In this document: piece after piece, positions 48,426-57,304 of the stretch
Position numbering within the stretch: the stretch's first letter is position 1
How the letters are laid out: the number at the start of each line of letters is the position of its first letter
NCBI GenBank assembly: GCA_904501765.1
Contig: CAJGCM010000001.1
Location: 10,783-74,782 of the forward strand
DNA: 64,000 bases
Reading direction: 5' to 3'
DNA from: an uncultured Clostridia bacterium
Lineage (GTDB): Bacteria > Bacillota > Clostridia > Oscillospirales > CAG-272
Position numbers and translations under genes: made by a program
Notes under the pieces: generated by a model
Told to the model about the DNA's origin: nothing
The model's input: only the letters and a program-made list of their open reading frames with translations
Databases searched by the model: none

Positions 48426-48734
48426 TTAATAGTAGATAGTAAACGGATAGTGATGTAGATTATCCGCAACATAGGGTCTCCCTACACTACACATCTCGAA
48501 ACGATCAATAAGCTGGTCCGGGATGGTAGTATCGGGATCTTTTGTAATCACGACGCCTTCGTACTGGTTGGTAGATCTATACGCTTTGTTGTTAGCACGC
48601 GTAATAGTCTTACCGCCCAATGCATACCGAATAGCGTCGTATTTCATCTTGACTAACTCGGGGGGTTGAAAATATACATTTCTAGAGCCGAGTACTTCGC
48701 ACAACTCCTCGTGCAGATCGAGTCTATCAGCCAT
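48426..48734 (-). CDS. Tail terminator/neck protein
   Basis: A 102-residue protein (MADRLDLHEELCEVLGSRNV, KYDAIRYALGGKTITRANNK, YEGVVITKDPDTTIPDQLID). It matches the small neck or tail-terminator proteins between the head closure gene and the major tail gene, ending RPYVADNLHHYPFTIYY. The ATG at 48734 is preferred. It overlaps the next gene by 8 nt. Confidence 0.75.
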   Translation of the reverse strand: MADRLDLHEELCEVLGSRNVYFQPPELVKMKYDAIRYALGGKTITRANNKAYRSTNQYEGVVITKDPDTTIPDQLIDRFEMCSVGRPYVADNLHHYPFTIYY

Positions 48735-49044
48735 TATAAACACCTCCGAGAGTCAGTAAGATTCTAGGGGGTTGAGGGTCGGCATTAGTAACCTTCCACT
48801 TAACCCCCATATACTCAATCCATTTAATGGAGTAGAATTTCTCGAAGGCGAATGCATCGGCAACGATGCTAATCTGTGTACTCACAGTTAGGTCATCATT
48901 GGTGCTGTCGGAGTTTGTAACCCATCTAGTGGAATTACGCTTGACGTCACCATAATACTCGCGTACGGTATCTTGGTTCTGGTATACACCAGGTTTGGTC
49001 TCTACCGTTTCAGAGTAGCCGACCTTTCCATACCATCGCATCAT
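48727..49044 (-). CDS. Head closure/connector protein
   Basis: A 105-residue protein (RWYGKVGYSETVETKPGVYQ, IVADAFAFEKFYSIKWIEYM, PQPPRILLTLGGVYNG). Beta-rich, as in gp16/gp18-type head closure proteins. Position between the capsid gene and the tail-terminator gene supports this. A GGAGTTGATTTTCA ribosome site lies upstream, in a TTCAAAATGGAG context. Confidence 0.75.
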   Translation of the reverse strand: MMRWYGKVGYSETVETKPGVYQNQDTVREYYGDVKRNSTRWVTNSDSTNDDLTVSTQISIVADAFAFEKFYSIKWIEYMGVKWKVTNADPQPPRILLTLGGVYNG

Positions 49045-49086
49045 TGAAAATCAACTCCATTTTGAATTTTGCAAGCGCTTACATTA

Positions 49087-50232
49087 TTAGCCAGCAGCGG
49101 ACTCGACAACCTCTTCCAGAACGATAGCTGCGTAGGGATCGATCAGGGCACCGGACAGACGAGTCTCCATCAGGTACTTGTACTGGTTGTAGTCGATGTC
49201 GAAGTCCTCGAAGCTAGTAACCTCACCACCCTTAGCACAGCCGAACTGATAGTTGTTCATATTGACGAAGATACCCAGCAGCTTGCGCTCCTTGCCGTCC
49301 TCATCCTCACGAGTCAGACCGGTGAACTGATCGACAGTGTAGATATGAGCAACATTCAGCACCTTGGCGACATCAGCAGCAGAGTCGTAGATACGACGAC
49401 CGTTCATGTCACGAGCCAGCAGCATGGTGTTCAGCAGAGCGGGGTCGCAGTAGAAGTCAGCAGTGCCCTTACCCTTATACTGGACGCGAGCATCCATCAG
49501 AGCGGCGATAATAGCCTCAGTGCGGACAAACTCGTCGCCGAAGTTAGCGGCGGTGCCGGTACCCTGCAGCTTGGTCTTCATGCCAGCCACATCAACAACC
49601 TTGTGGATTGCGTACAGCTCGTCATCACCCCAGATAGGACGGATGCACTGATCGGAGATCTTATCACCAGCGTCCTCGTTCCGACGGTCACCGACCATAG
49701 CAGCCAGAGCAACAGTCTCCTCCAGGGTGTGCTTCATGATGTTCCGCATGTAGGAAACGGCATCGAAGTCGATGTCCTGGATATCGTCACGGTGCAGGGA
49801 GTCCTTAACATACACGGTCTGGGGGTGAGTCTCACGCTTCAGCAGCTTGACGTTAGCCAGAGCCTTCTTCTGCTCGCCCTTCTTGTGAGCCTTAGCAGTG
49901 ATCTCAGAAGCACGAGCGTCGATCTGACGGGTACGGACACGAGCGATGGGGGACTTGTTAGCCTTAGCCATGACAGTGGCCACCCAGTCCATGTCGCGCT
50001 CCAGCAGAGTGGGAGCACCAGCGGGAACGTTCTTCAGCTCGGTGAACAGCACGTCGATGGGCTCGCCATCCTCGGCGCCGAAGCCGTGCTGCAGGTGAGC
50101 GTTACCCCACATCTCAACGCCCTTCTTAAAGCTGCCAGCGTTTCTTGCGTTAGTCAGGATCTCCTGCTCGTCAGCGTGGGACAGGTAGTTGGTCTCCTGC
50201 TGTGCGCCAGTCTCAAATACATTAGTGTGCAT
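49087..50232 (-). CDS. Major capsid protein from internal start (Met243)
   Basis: Within the fused gene, a GAAGGAGG site lies 10 nt before an in-frame ATG at 50232 (MHTNVFETGAQQETNYLSHA). This would yield a free 381-residue capsid protein, near the size of processed HK97-type capsids. A shorter scaffold-capsid product from Met176 (50433, AAGGAGG 11 nt upstream) is also possible. Internal initiation would solve the stoichiometry of few proteases and many capsid subunits. Confidence 0.55.
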   Translation of the reverse strand: MHTNVFETGAQQETNYLSHADEQEILTNARNAGSFKKGVEMWGNAHLQHGFGAEDGEPIDVLFTELKNVPAGAPTLLERDMDWVATVMAKANKSPIARVRTRQIDARASEITAKAHKKGEQKKALANVKLLKRETHPQTVYVKDSLHRDDIQDIDFDAVSYMRNIMKHTLEETVALAAMVGDRRNEDAGDKISDQCIRPIWGDDELYAIHKVVDVAGMKTKLQGTGTAANFGDEFVRTEAIIAALMDARVQYKGKGTADFYCDPALLNTMLLARDMNGRRIYDSAADVAKVLNVAHIYTVDQFTGLTREDEDGKERKLLGIFVNMNNYQFGCAKGGEVTSFEDFDIDYNQYKYLMETRLSGALIDPYAAIVLEEVVESAAG

Positions 50233-50958
50233 AATTGCATTGCCTCCTTCAGAATGTTTAGCGGTATCGTTTTCGTTTTCATCATCGGTCACGCCGGCAT
50301 CTTCCAGCGCCTGACCGATCAGTGCGTACACTACGGTCTTCTGCTCCTCGGTGAGCTCGTCGAAGACATCCTTAACGGTCTTCTCTTTGGACTCAGCCTC
50401 AGGGGCGGTGTTCTTTTCCTTGGTATCAGCCATTTCCTTGGTCTCCTCCTTGTTAATCTCGCCAGCCTTCACGGCGTGCTCTAGGCTTTCGCCTTCCTCA
50501 GTATAGTGATGGACCATGATGTTCTCATCATATCCGACAATCAGACCCTCTTCGGAGTCTTCGCCGTGAATCATAACGGAATCAATGAATGCGCCAGGAT
50601 TAGCACCTGCCATCACAATACTCACTTCGCGAATCATGCCGTGCAGAACATCGCCGCCGGACTGCTTCAGCTTGTTGGCATAGATAGACAGGGATCTTAC
50701 ATCGCCATGCCGAACAGCTTCCTTTGCTGCCTGGGCGGATTCGCTGTCGTTGAAGGTACAATAGGCATAGACACCATCTTCACGATTCTCAAGCCGCGCA
50801 TGTCCCAAAACACGATTAGGGTCGTCATGGCAGTGCCCATACAACAGAGGGACCTGCTGACCATCGTTAGCTTTGAACGCATCCTTGCGGATAATCCGTC
50901 CATCAGCACATAAAAGGTCGTTTCTCGTGGCATAGCCACTAAAGTCACAAATCTCCAT
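49087..50958 (-). CDS. Fused prohead protease-scaffold-major capsid protein
   Basis: A 623-residue polyprotein. Residues 1-130 form a prohead protease of the HK97 type: YGHCHDDPNRVLGHARLENR with the presumed catalytic His42, and HGDVRSLSIYANKL with Ser89/Ser91. A charged scaffold or delta region follows (about 160-240), then the HK97-fold capsid from about residue 243 (ELKNVPAGAPTLLERDMDWV, GTADFYCDPALLNTMLLARD, DYNQYKYLMETRLSGALIDP). Internal in-frame starts with strong ribosome sites occur at Met176 and Met243. MEICDFSG start follows AAGGAGGATGAATC. Confidence 0.93.
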   Translation of the reverse strand: MEICDFSGYATRNDLLCADGRIIRKDAFKANDGQQVPLLYGHCHDDPNRVLGHARLENREDGVYAYCTFNDSESAQAAKEAVRHGDVRSLSIYANKLKQSGGDVLHGMIREVSIVMAGANPGAFIDSVMIHGEDSEEGLIVGYDENIMVHHYTEEGESLEHAVKAGEINKEETKEMADTKEKNTAPEAESKEKTVKDVFDELTEEQKTVVYALIGQALEDAGVTDDENENDTAKHSEGGNAIMHTNVFETGAQQETNYLSHADEQEILTNARNAGSFKKGVEMWGNAHLQHGFGAEDGEPIDVLFTELKNVPAGAPTLLERDMDWVATVMAKANKSPIARVRTRQIDARASEITAKAHKKGEQKKALANVKLLKRETHPQTVYVKDSLHRDDIQDIDFDAVSYMRNIMKHTLEETVALAAMVGDRRNEDAGDKISDQCIRPIWGDDELYAIHKVVDVAGMKTKLQGTGTAANFGDEFVRTEAIIAALMDARVQYKGKGTADFYCDPALLNTMLLARDMNGRRIYDSAADVAKVLNVAHIYTVDQFTGLTREDEDGKERKLLGIFVNMNNYQFGCAKGGEVTSFEDFDIDYNQYKYLMETRLSGALIDPYAAIVLEEVVESAAG

Positions 50959-50984
50959 TTTGATTCATCCTCCTTTTTAATAGA

Positions 50985-52301
50985 TTAGTGGTTGCCCATA
51001 AGGGCGCTTATTGGGGTATCGCCGAGGTTAGATTCTCCGGCGGTATCGTAACTTTCGTCGGTCGGCGCAGCTTCTTCTCCGGGCGGAGCATTCTGCATAG
51101 CAGCGACCTCTTCAGCGGACTGGGAGATATTACTGTTACGCAGTTGATCAGCCTTAGGATCGTCGCTAGGCTTCATACCGATGATCTGTCTGACCTCGTT
51201 AGATGTCAGGATCTCGTTACGAGTAAATGTGTCAGCGATCTTAGCAATCTCACTAACGGGAACCAGCTTGAACGGATCTCTGAACGCCATGATGGTCTGA
51301 CCCTGAGTGCGAGCAGTCTTACTCAAGAAACTACGACGCATCGCATTCACAATTGCAGATACGATCGGTTCGATAGTTCTGTTGTTGTAATTCAGCATCG
51401 CTTTCTCATCGGCAGTATTATCGAGCACGGATTGGGTCATACCAATCTGGTTATACAGCTGGTTAGTCAGGTACTCGATCTGCTTCATGAGATTATTCTC
51501 GACCGGCCTATTGAGCTGAGTGATCTTCTCGGTGCCATCAGTGTAGGCGATGCCATAAGGTCCCTTCAGCTGATCCTCGATGTCATGTCTTCGCTTTTCA
51601 GCCTGTTCCCGTCGAGCATCGCTCTTGATCACATAGGGTAATTGAATAATGAGGTCCAATTTACCCGAACCACTATGCTCGTCGATGGCGTCGAGGATAC
51701 TTAGTTTTCGCACCAGGCGTTGCATCGTGGAGTTGGGTTCGTTGATCACAGAATAAAGCGGGTTCTCGATGATAGCAACAGATCGCTTAGGTAAGACAAT
51801 GTCTTCCTTCTTACCAGTTCGGTCGTTGTACACTCGAACTTTTACATGAGCTGGATACCACTCGAGAATTTTACCTGTTCTCATCGTCAAGATGTCGTAT
51901 GAGCTAGACTCCGTCGGATCGTATGTCGTATCTACAGGTACGATTGCTACCGCGCCCTCATCGAACATTGACATAACCACATCTTGGATAAAAGCTCGTC
52001 CATCTTGGTCGATGTTAGCCTCTGTATTAAGGCATTCGTTAAGACCAGATCTAATATCTTCTATGTATCTACCGTTCTTGTCTGTACGACAATGCTTGAT
52101 AGTAAGCTGAGCGACATCCATTGCAATTCTATTGTAGATAGACGTGACAATGGTTTTTTCGTTACCTCTCGAGAATCTAGCTCGATCGGGACGATACACA
52201 TACCCCATTCCCATAGATTGGTACGAGGTATTAGTGGGGTCTCGGTTTTTGGTAAAAGCATTCCAAGCTTTGCGCAGCCTGGAGCTAAGTGTTAACTCCA
52301 T
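50985..52301 (-). CDS. Portal protein
   Basis: A 438-residue protein of the HK97-like portal family: KTIVTSIYNRIAMDVAQLTI near the start, FIQDVVMSMFDEGAVAIVPV, QIEYLTNQLYNQIGMTQSVL and ILTSNEVRQIIGMKPSDDPK in the stem-clip region. It forms the dodecameric vertex for DNA entry. A Pro/Glu-rich C-terminus (QNAPPGEEAAPTDE) follows. Start in TTCAAAATGGAG context with AGGAGGAAAC upstream. Confidence 0.95.
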   Translation of the reverse strand: MELTLSSRLRKAWNAFTKNRDPTNTSYQSMGMGYVYRPDRARFSRGNEKTIVTSIYNRIAMDVAQLTIKHCRTDKNGRYIEDIRSGLNECLNTEANIDQDGRAFIQDVVMSMFDEGAVAIVPVDTTYDPTESSSYDILTMRTGKILEWYPAHVKVRVYNDRTGKKEDIVLPKRSVAIIENPLYSVINEPNSTMQRLVRKLSILDAIDEHSGSGKLDLIIQLPYVIKSDARREQAEKRRHDIEDQLKGPYGIAYTDGTEKITQLNRPVENNLMKQIEYLTNQLYNQIGMTQSVLDNTADEKAMLNYNNRTIEPIVSAIVNAMRRSFLSKTARTQGQTIMAFRDPFKLVPVSEIAKIADTFTRNEILTSNEVRQIIGMKPSDDPKADQLRNSNISQSAEEVAAMQNAPPGEEAAPTDESYDTAGESNLGDTPISALMGNH

Positions 52302-52323
52302 TTTGAAGTTTCCTCCTTATGGT

Positions 52324-52971
52324 TTAACTATCTTTTCTAAATCTGGAAGTGACGCCACTCACAGATTCTTTTAAATACTTAGACAGAGGTTCTTCCACCT
52401 TACGGAGGGTTTCCTTGTCTAGCGAATCAAGTCGCTTATTCATCATGTCAACGTAGGACTTGTTGGAGGCCAGCTTAGCACGAGCCTTAGCAGCTTTAAC
52501 AGCAACTTTGTCTGACTTAACAGAATACTTCATCGCTTTCGCTCCGTACCCAGTAGTCTTGGACAGGCGGTTAGCCTTGACTTCTTTCTTAGCGGCTTTA
52601 TACTCCAACTTGGTAGCCTTACGTTCTGCAGCGAGTTTCTGGGAATCAGATCCGTTAAGACTCTTCTTCACGATGATCGCGGCTTTCTTCCTATACTTAG
52701 CAGCTTTGATGGCCGCTCTATTGGAGGTCTCCAAATCGTTCTTCGCATGTGCCTTTTCGGACTTTTTACGAAGCACAGCTGCTTTCTTGTCGTAGCCTAA
52801 CGCTTTACGTACAAGTTTCTCATTTCTAGAGGAGAGTCGACTCGCTCTACGGACACCCCATTTCATACCGGGGACACCGTAATGGTAGAGTTCGTTTTCA
52901 GAACAAAGACTACCGTTAACTAATATGTATTTGGACGTAAGTCTCACCTCGATTTTCTTATTGTTCATCAA
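52324..52971 (-). CDS. GMKWGVRR-motif structural protein, copy 2
   Basis: A 215-residue, strongly basic, Lys/Ala-rich helical protein. Residues about 28-43 carry the ELYHYGVPGMKWGVRR motif, followed by DKKAAVLRKKSEKAHAKN-type repeats. The motif recurs in Firmicutes phage head proteins of unknown function. It overlaps the HNH gene by 4 nt and precedes the portal gene. Probably an internal head or scaffold-associated protein. Confidence 0.72.
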   Translation of the reverse strand: MMNNKKIEVRLTSKYILVNGSLCSENELYHYGVPGMKWGVRRASRLSSRNEKLVRKALGYDKKAAVLRKKSEKAHAKNDLETSNRAAIKAAKYRKKAAIIVKKSLNGSDSQKLAAERKATKLEYKAAKKEVKANRLSKTTGYGAKAMKYSVKSDKVAVKAAKARAKLASNKSYVDMMNKRLDSLDKETLRKVEEPLSKYLKESVSGVTSRFRKDS

Positions 52972-53468
52972 TCGATGCGCTCGAAATGATATCCTTTATG
53001 CGTCTTGTTCGGATCGCGTGCGCAGAGACTGACTCTGGCAATAGATCCACCGATGGCTCTCGCGCAATCGGCTTGGCTGTCGAACGTTTCCCCGGTTTCA
53101 AGAATACGAATCTTCCTGGGCGGAGAGCCCGAATTAGGACCCTTATGTCCGTAAGCCAGACCCATTTCAAACGCTCGTTTTATGTTTTCACTTCTGGTAC
53201 ACCACTCTAGATTTTCTACCCGGTTGTCCCATTTCTTGCCATTCTTATGGTCAACGTCTAGGCCAGGTTCGTGTCCGGCAACAAAGGCTTCGGCAACAAG
53301 AACGTGGACAAGCTGACCGGGCATACGTTTTCCTAAACTAACGGTCATATAACCCTTATTGTTTGGGGAGTTGGTGAGAACACGGTTGTTTCTAGAATTT
53401 CTGACATACCCATCTTCATTAACTTCGTAATTCCGATTTCTAGCGATTGTAATCCACTTATCTCGCAC
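52968..53468 (-). CDS. HNH homing endonuclease (NUMOD4-HNH-NUMOD1)
   Basis: A 166-residue protein. The N-terminus has WITIARNRNYEVNEDGYVRN (NUMOD4-like), then an HNH core with VHVLVAEAFVAGHEPGLDVD and KKWDNRVENLEWCTRSENIK, and a NUMOD1-like DNA-binding end with TFDSQADCARAIGGSIARVS. It lies between the terminase and the copy 2 structural gene without visibly breaking either. A mobile gene that uses the intergenic position. Confidence 0.9.
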   Translation of the reverse strand: MRDKWITIARNRNYEVNEDGYVRNSRNNRVLTNSPNNKGYMTVSLGKRMPGQLVHVLVAEAFVAGHEPGLDVDHKNGKKWDNRVENLEWCTRSENIKRAFEMGLAYGHKGPNSGSPPRKIRILETGETFDSQADCARAIGGSIARVSLCARDPNKTHKGYHFERID

Positions 53469-53469
53469 T

Positions 53470-55215
53470 TTACTCGAAAGCCTCCTTATTCAGTTTCCAT
53501 GCTATAAAAGCATCCATAAGCGATGCCACGGGGTCAATCTTAGCCTCATAGCGTTTCTTCAAAAGCTTACGATTACCGTTGCTGTCTTCCAGAGTAATAC
53601 AGTTACCCATTGCATAAGACATAATTTGTTCATCGAACAACAGCATTCTCTGTTCGGACAAATTCTTCAACTCGCCCAAAGGCACGGACTCCGTCTTGGC
53701 GCCCTGAATTACCTTCTCGATACCAAACGGACCGTTTTCACGTTCCCATCTTTCGACAAACTCACGAGCATTATACGGGTCGAACCCAAAACAACGGACG
53801 TCATAATCATGGTCGATTATGAATTGGTCTAGGTCGTCATAGACATCCATCATATCCAGTATCGTCCCTTCCATGACTACTAGACTACCTTCCTTCATAA
53901 ACTCGTCATACTTTGCTCTCATAGCAGAAGGCAGCTTCATGACTGTGGTAGAAGAAATATAGTTTCGAGTCTTGATGCCAAAGCTTCCATCCCTTAAAGG
54001 GAACAGGAACGTAAAACTTGTATAATCGTTTCCTTGCGAAAGGTCAGCACCTAACGCGCAAGGTAGCTTCCAATACTCTCTATACTTGTGAGGCAGTGTT
54101 TCCTCATATGTAAAGAAATACGTAGAGCCTTCCATGGGGATACCAAACCGCTTCGCCAAAATGTCGTTACGGGTAGCAGGAGCGGCCTCGGCTCTTTCTA
54201 CATCCTGATGATAAACATCATACTGAACGGTCTTACCGAGGTTCGGATTAGCTTTGACCCACATCTCAGGCTGGTTAACTTCATCGATAGAGTCGAGTTT
54301 GTACCACCAGATTGAGGTATGAGGGTCTTGGTAATCACCCTTAAGAATCTTAGCTAGCTCCATTTTGATTGTATCGCCAGGTCCGTTACGGACTGTACCC
54401 TCGGAACTGATAGCCACAATCAGATAATCGTCATTCTTAGAAGCACCCTGGAATGCGGCGCCAACAATATCCTCTCTGATATCGCCGGAAAGCCATTCGT
54501 CGATAGTCCAGTACTTGGCTCTGGAGCCCTGAACTTTATCAATAGTCATGGGCTTGATCTCTAAGATAGAGCCGGTTAAGAAATTCTCAATACCCTTCTT
54601 CGTAGAAGCTAACTTCTGACGATTGGCTTTAGAACCACTAGTGTTTTGCAAAGAACCTTCTGTAAGGAACTTAAACAAAGGACCTCTGGCTCTGGTAATC
54701 GAGGTTTTAATCGGGGACAACACTTCTTCTGCTTGACGCATAGTAGGTGCTGTAGTGACCTGCTCAGTAGTAGCAGTGTCGACATTCAAGAAGTAGCTCT
54801 GAATGCAGGACGCATACATAGATTTTGCTGCGCCACGGGCCACGATTAGATACTGTCTTTTGATTAAGCGTTTCTTGGTTCTCTTCATAACAAAACGGCC
54901 ACCACGGCCGTCGCTAGAAGGTACATATACGCTTCGATCTTCAAACTCATACCATCCGAAAATCTGCTCTGCCCAGAGCTTGAACGAATCAAGCAGATGG
55001 AGGTCTTCTCCGTCTGTCAGGGTCAATTCGTTTTCGCAGTATTCTATAAATCCTTCTACTGCTTGGTCGTCGTAGTAGTATCTCGGGTCCGCAATTAGAT
55101 CGTCTATGCGATTCATTTCCATAGAGATCTCTTTGTTGACCGGGATTTCTCCTCGAATTACGGCGTCTCTAAACTGTCCGTAATACCGAGGTGTTGCGGT
55201 GTTAGATAAGGCCAA
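53470..55215 (-). CDS. Terminase large subunit
   Basis: A 581-residue packaging motor. The ATPase has Walker A-like ARGAAKS (126-132) in LIVARGAAKSMYASC and Walker B in KYWTIDEWLSGD. The nuclease has GADLSQGNDYTSF (about 390), CFGFDPYNAREFVERW and a C-terminal DPVASLMDAFIAWK, giving the acidic residues of the RNase H-like fold. It is the Terminase_1-like family. It cuts concatemers and pumps DNA through the portal. The small subunit is probably the 58515 gene product. Confidence 0.95.
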   Translation of the reverse strand: MALSNTATPRYYGQFRDAVIRGEIPVNKEISMEMNRIDDLIADPRYYYDDQAVEGFIEYCENELTLTDGEDLHLLDSFKLWAEQIFGWYEFEDRSVYVPSSDGRGGRFVMKRTKKRLIKRQYLIVARGAAKSMYASCIQSYFLNVDTATTEQVTTAPTMRQAEEVLSPIKTSITRARGPLFKFLTEGSLQNTSGSKANRQKLASTKKGIENFLTGSILEIKPMTIDKVQGSRAKYWTIDEWLSGDIREDIVGAAFQGASKNDDYLIVAISSEGTVRNGPGDTIKMELAKILKGDYQDPHTSIWWYKLDSIDEVNQPEMWVKANPNLGKTVQYDVYHQDVERAEAAPATRNDILAKRFGIPMEGSTYFFTYEETLPHKYREYWKLPCALGADLSQGNDYTSFTFLFPLRDGSFGIKTRNYISSTTVMKLPSAMRAKYDEFMKEGSLVVMEGTILDMMDVYDDLDQFIIDHDYDVRCFGFDPYNAREFVERWERENGPFGIEKVIQGAKTESVPLGELKNLSEQRMLLFDEQIMSYAMGNCITLEDSNGNRKLLKKRYEAKIDPVASLMDAFIAWKLNKEAFE

Positions 55216-55229
55216 TAATAATCAACTCC

Positions 55230-56195
55230 TTACCGGTAGCGTGTAATGACATTACCATCACCATCCAGGAGTTCAAATGCGGGGCCAGACTCAAGATACT
55301 TTCTACCACTATCCACGTTAGGACTCTCGAGGAGACCGGCTATTTTAGTAGATTGTGTGCCAGAGGATTTGGTGTACTCTCTGCCAACATTATAGTTATA
55401 TCGATATGAGCTGGTAGTTTTCTCGTACTCTTCGCGGGATTTCTGTTCATTGGCCTTACGAGCCTCATCGTTGGATTTCTTAGATGCGGCAGCTTTATCA
55501 GCTTCGTATTTTTCTTTTTCTTTGTTATATCGCAACTCTTCGGTCATATCTTTCCAAGTGCGTTTCTCGGGTTCATTCTTCTTAAGCTTATTGATCTCAT
55601 TCTTAAGCTTGAGTTTATCCCGCATTTTGGTCATAGCCTCGATGCTGTCAGGATCGACCTTGCCCTCTAGCAACTTGGCGCCAGCCTGCTTGAGAGCGTT
55701 TTCGAGAAATTGCTTGCCGGCATTAGTGGCAGCCGGGGTGACAACGTCGTTGATTAACTTCTTAAACGGTTTAGACTTCTCGACCACTTCGGGTCTAAGC
55801 TGACGATATGTATCTTCCATACGGGCACGGTTGATAGCGTTGAAGAGTTCAACGTCGTCCATATCCTTGATGCTCTTCTTGGAAACATCTTCGCCTTTTT
55901 GCTTGCGACCGAACAATTTGCGCTTTTTATTCTTACCATCAGCTTCATCGAGTTCGGCCTTCTCAGATGCGGCTGCTTTCTTACGAGCTTCGAGTTTTTC
56001 AATCTTAGCTCTAGTAGCCTGACGGTTCTTAAGAACTTTCTCCTCCTCACGAACTTTCTTGAGTTCGGCTTCATATCTCTTCTTACCCCGAGGAGTCAGA
56101 CTACCATCTTTATTCTGGTAACGACGAACGCCCCACTTCATACCACGAATACCGTGGTGGTAGAGCTCGTCTACTCTGTAGATTTCATACTCCAT
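55230..56195 (-). CDS. GMKWGVRR-motif structural protein, copy 1
   Basis: A 321-residue protein starting MEYEIYRVDELYHHGIRGMK. The motif ELYHHGIRGMKWGVRRYQ is at residues 9-26, followed by DGSLTPRGKKRYEAELKK. The rest is Lys/Glu-rich coiled coil, then a C-terminal low-complexity part (SYRYNYNVGREYTKSSGTQS). Start in TTCAAAATGGAG context with GAGGAGG upstream. It flanks the terminase gene, opposite the related protein at 52324. Internal head or ejection proteins are plausible. Confidence 0.72.
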   Translation of the reverse strand: MEYEIYRVDELYHHGIRGMKWGVRRYQNKDGSLTPRGKKRYEAELKKVREEEKVLKNRQATRAKIEKLEARKKAAASEKAELDEADGKNKKRKLFGRKQKGEDVSKKSIKDMDDVELFNAINRARMEDTYRQLRPEVVEKSKPFKKLINDVVTPAATNAGKQFLENALKQAGAKLLEGKVDPDSIEAMTKMRDKLKLKNEINKLKKNEPEKRTWKDMTEELRYNKEKEKYEADKAAASKKSNDEARKANEQKSREEYEKTTSSYRYNYNVGREYTKSSGTQSTKIAGLLESPNVDSGRKYLESGPAFELLDGDGNVITRYR

Positions 56196-56212
56196 TTTGA
56201 ATCCTCCTCTCG

Positions 56213-57292
56213 TCAAATGTAGTGGATTGATTTCAGCTTCTGTCGGTCCCATTCGAAGACCATGAAGCGTCTATGGCTACCCACGAAGTCCTGTTTGTCA
56301 GACCAACTATCGACCTTACCTCCGGAGGACAGTCTTCGCACCATCACACCAAAGATGTCTGCTTCAGCTTCGTGGTGGAGATGGCCAGCATGGACCTCTC
56401 TCACATCAGCATTAGCAAACTCCTCAGCAAAGGAGATCGGGAAGATATGCGCCAGATTCTTAGCGGTAGCCTGCTTAGAATCTCCGTGGGTCAGCATGAT
56501 GGAGTTCTTACCGTAGGTGACTACTTTACGATACTCGAGGGAATCGTCCACTACATCAGCGCCGTATCTTTCGAGGAGGACTTGCATGAACATCCAGGAG
56601 ATGCTCCGATCGTGATTGCCTGCGGAATACAATACCTCGACCTCATTAGCGCACTGAAGCGCAGTGTCGATTAGTGCATACATGAATGTCTTACCTTCTC
56701 GGACAGCTCGCATCATATCGACTTTCTCGATAGCGGTACCCTTAGTGGTCTGACCGTTAATAATACTGTCGTTATGGAAGAAGTCCTGCCCAAAAGGAAT
56801 CACGATCTTATCCCACGTTCGACTAGTAATTAAGTCCAGCAGCTCGTTTAGCACAGGTTCGTAGTAATCCATAAAGGCTACGCCCCAGTGCATATCGAAC
56901 AGCGGGATTTCCAACATTCTGTCAGCAATGGAGTACTGTCGAGGCTCGTAGACAAACGGTTCAACATTACCTCGAATGGCTTCGATAAACTCCTCCGGGT
57001 TGAGGTCGCTAGATTTCTGCTTAATCCAAGCCTGGATGATCTCGCCGGTCTTGGAAACTTGAACAGTAGCATCATGAGCAACAAATCCCTCATAGGTTCC
57101 ACACTCTAGAGTGGTATCATCGGGGAGGTGCTGACCCATCCAGCGAGTGAGCATCCGACGGAAGCTATTGAACTCGGCTGGACTGTCGACTGCGGTGATA
57201 TAGTACTCCCTATAAATCTCTTTAACGGTTTTACCTTCTGCTCGTAATCGACAGCATTCTTTCTTTACTTGAATAGGGATAACTTTTCGCAT
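56213..57292 (-). CDS. Calcineurin-like metallophosphoesterase
   Basis: A 359-residue protein with all family motifs: Asp133/His135 (FDMHWG), Asp170 (FGQDFFHND), Asn226-His227-Asp228 (AGNHDRS), His269 (LTHGDSK), His304/His306 (AGHLHHE). The N-terminus (residues 1-115) contains a helix-turn-helix-like REYYITAVDSPAEFNSFRRM that may bind DNA or RNA. It could be a nuclease or a phosphatase. Lies within the packaging and head operon between the connector and structural genes. A role in DNA end-processing is inference. Confidence 0.85.
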   Translation of the reverse strand: MRKVIPIQVKKECCRLRAEGKTVKEIYREYYITAVDSPAEFNSFRRMLTRWMGQHLPDDTTLECGTYEGFVAHDATVQVSKTGEIIQAWIKQKSSDLNPEEFIEAIRGNVEPFVYEPRQYSIADRMLEIPLFDMHWGVAFMDYYEPVLNELLDLITSRTWDKIVIPFGQDFFHNDSIINGQTTKGTAIEKVDMMRAVREGKTFMYALIDTALQCANEVEVLYSAGNHDRSISWMFMQVLLERYGADVVDDSLEYRKVVTYGKNSIMLTHGDSKQATAKNLAHIFPISFAEEFANADVREVHAGHLHHEAEADIFGVMVRRLSSGGKVDSWSDKQDFVGSHRRFMVFEWDRQKLKSIHYI

Positions 57293-57304
57293 CGGTATCT
57301 CCCT

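Noticed and set aside
49069..50484. Plus-strand 471-codon frame opposite the capsid gene
   Set aside because: Antisense of a well-supported capsid gene, with a Leu/Val/Ser-rich product typical of a shadow frame.
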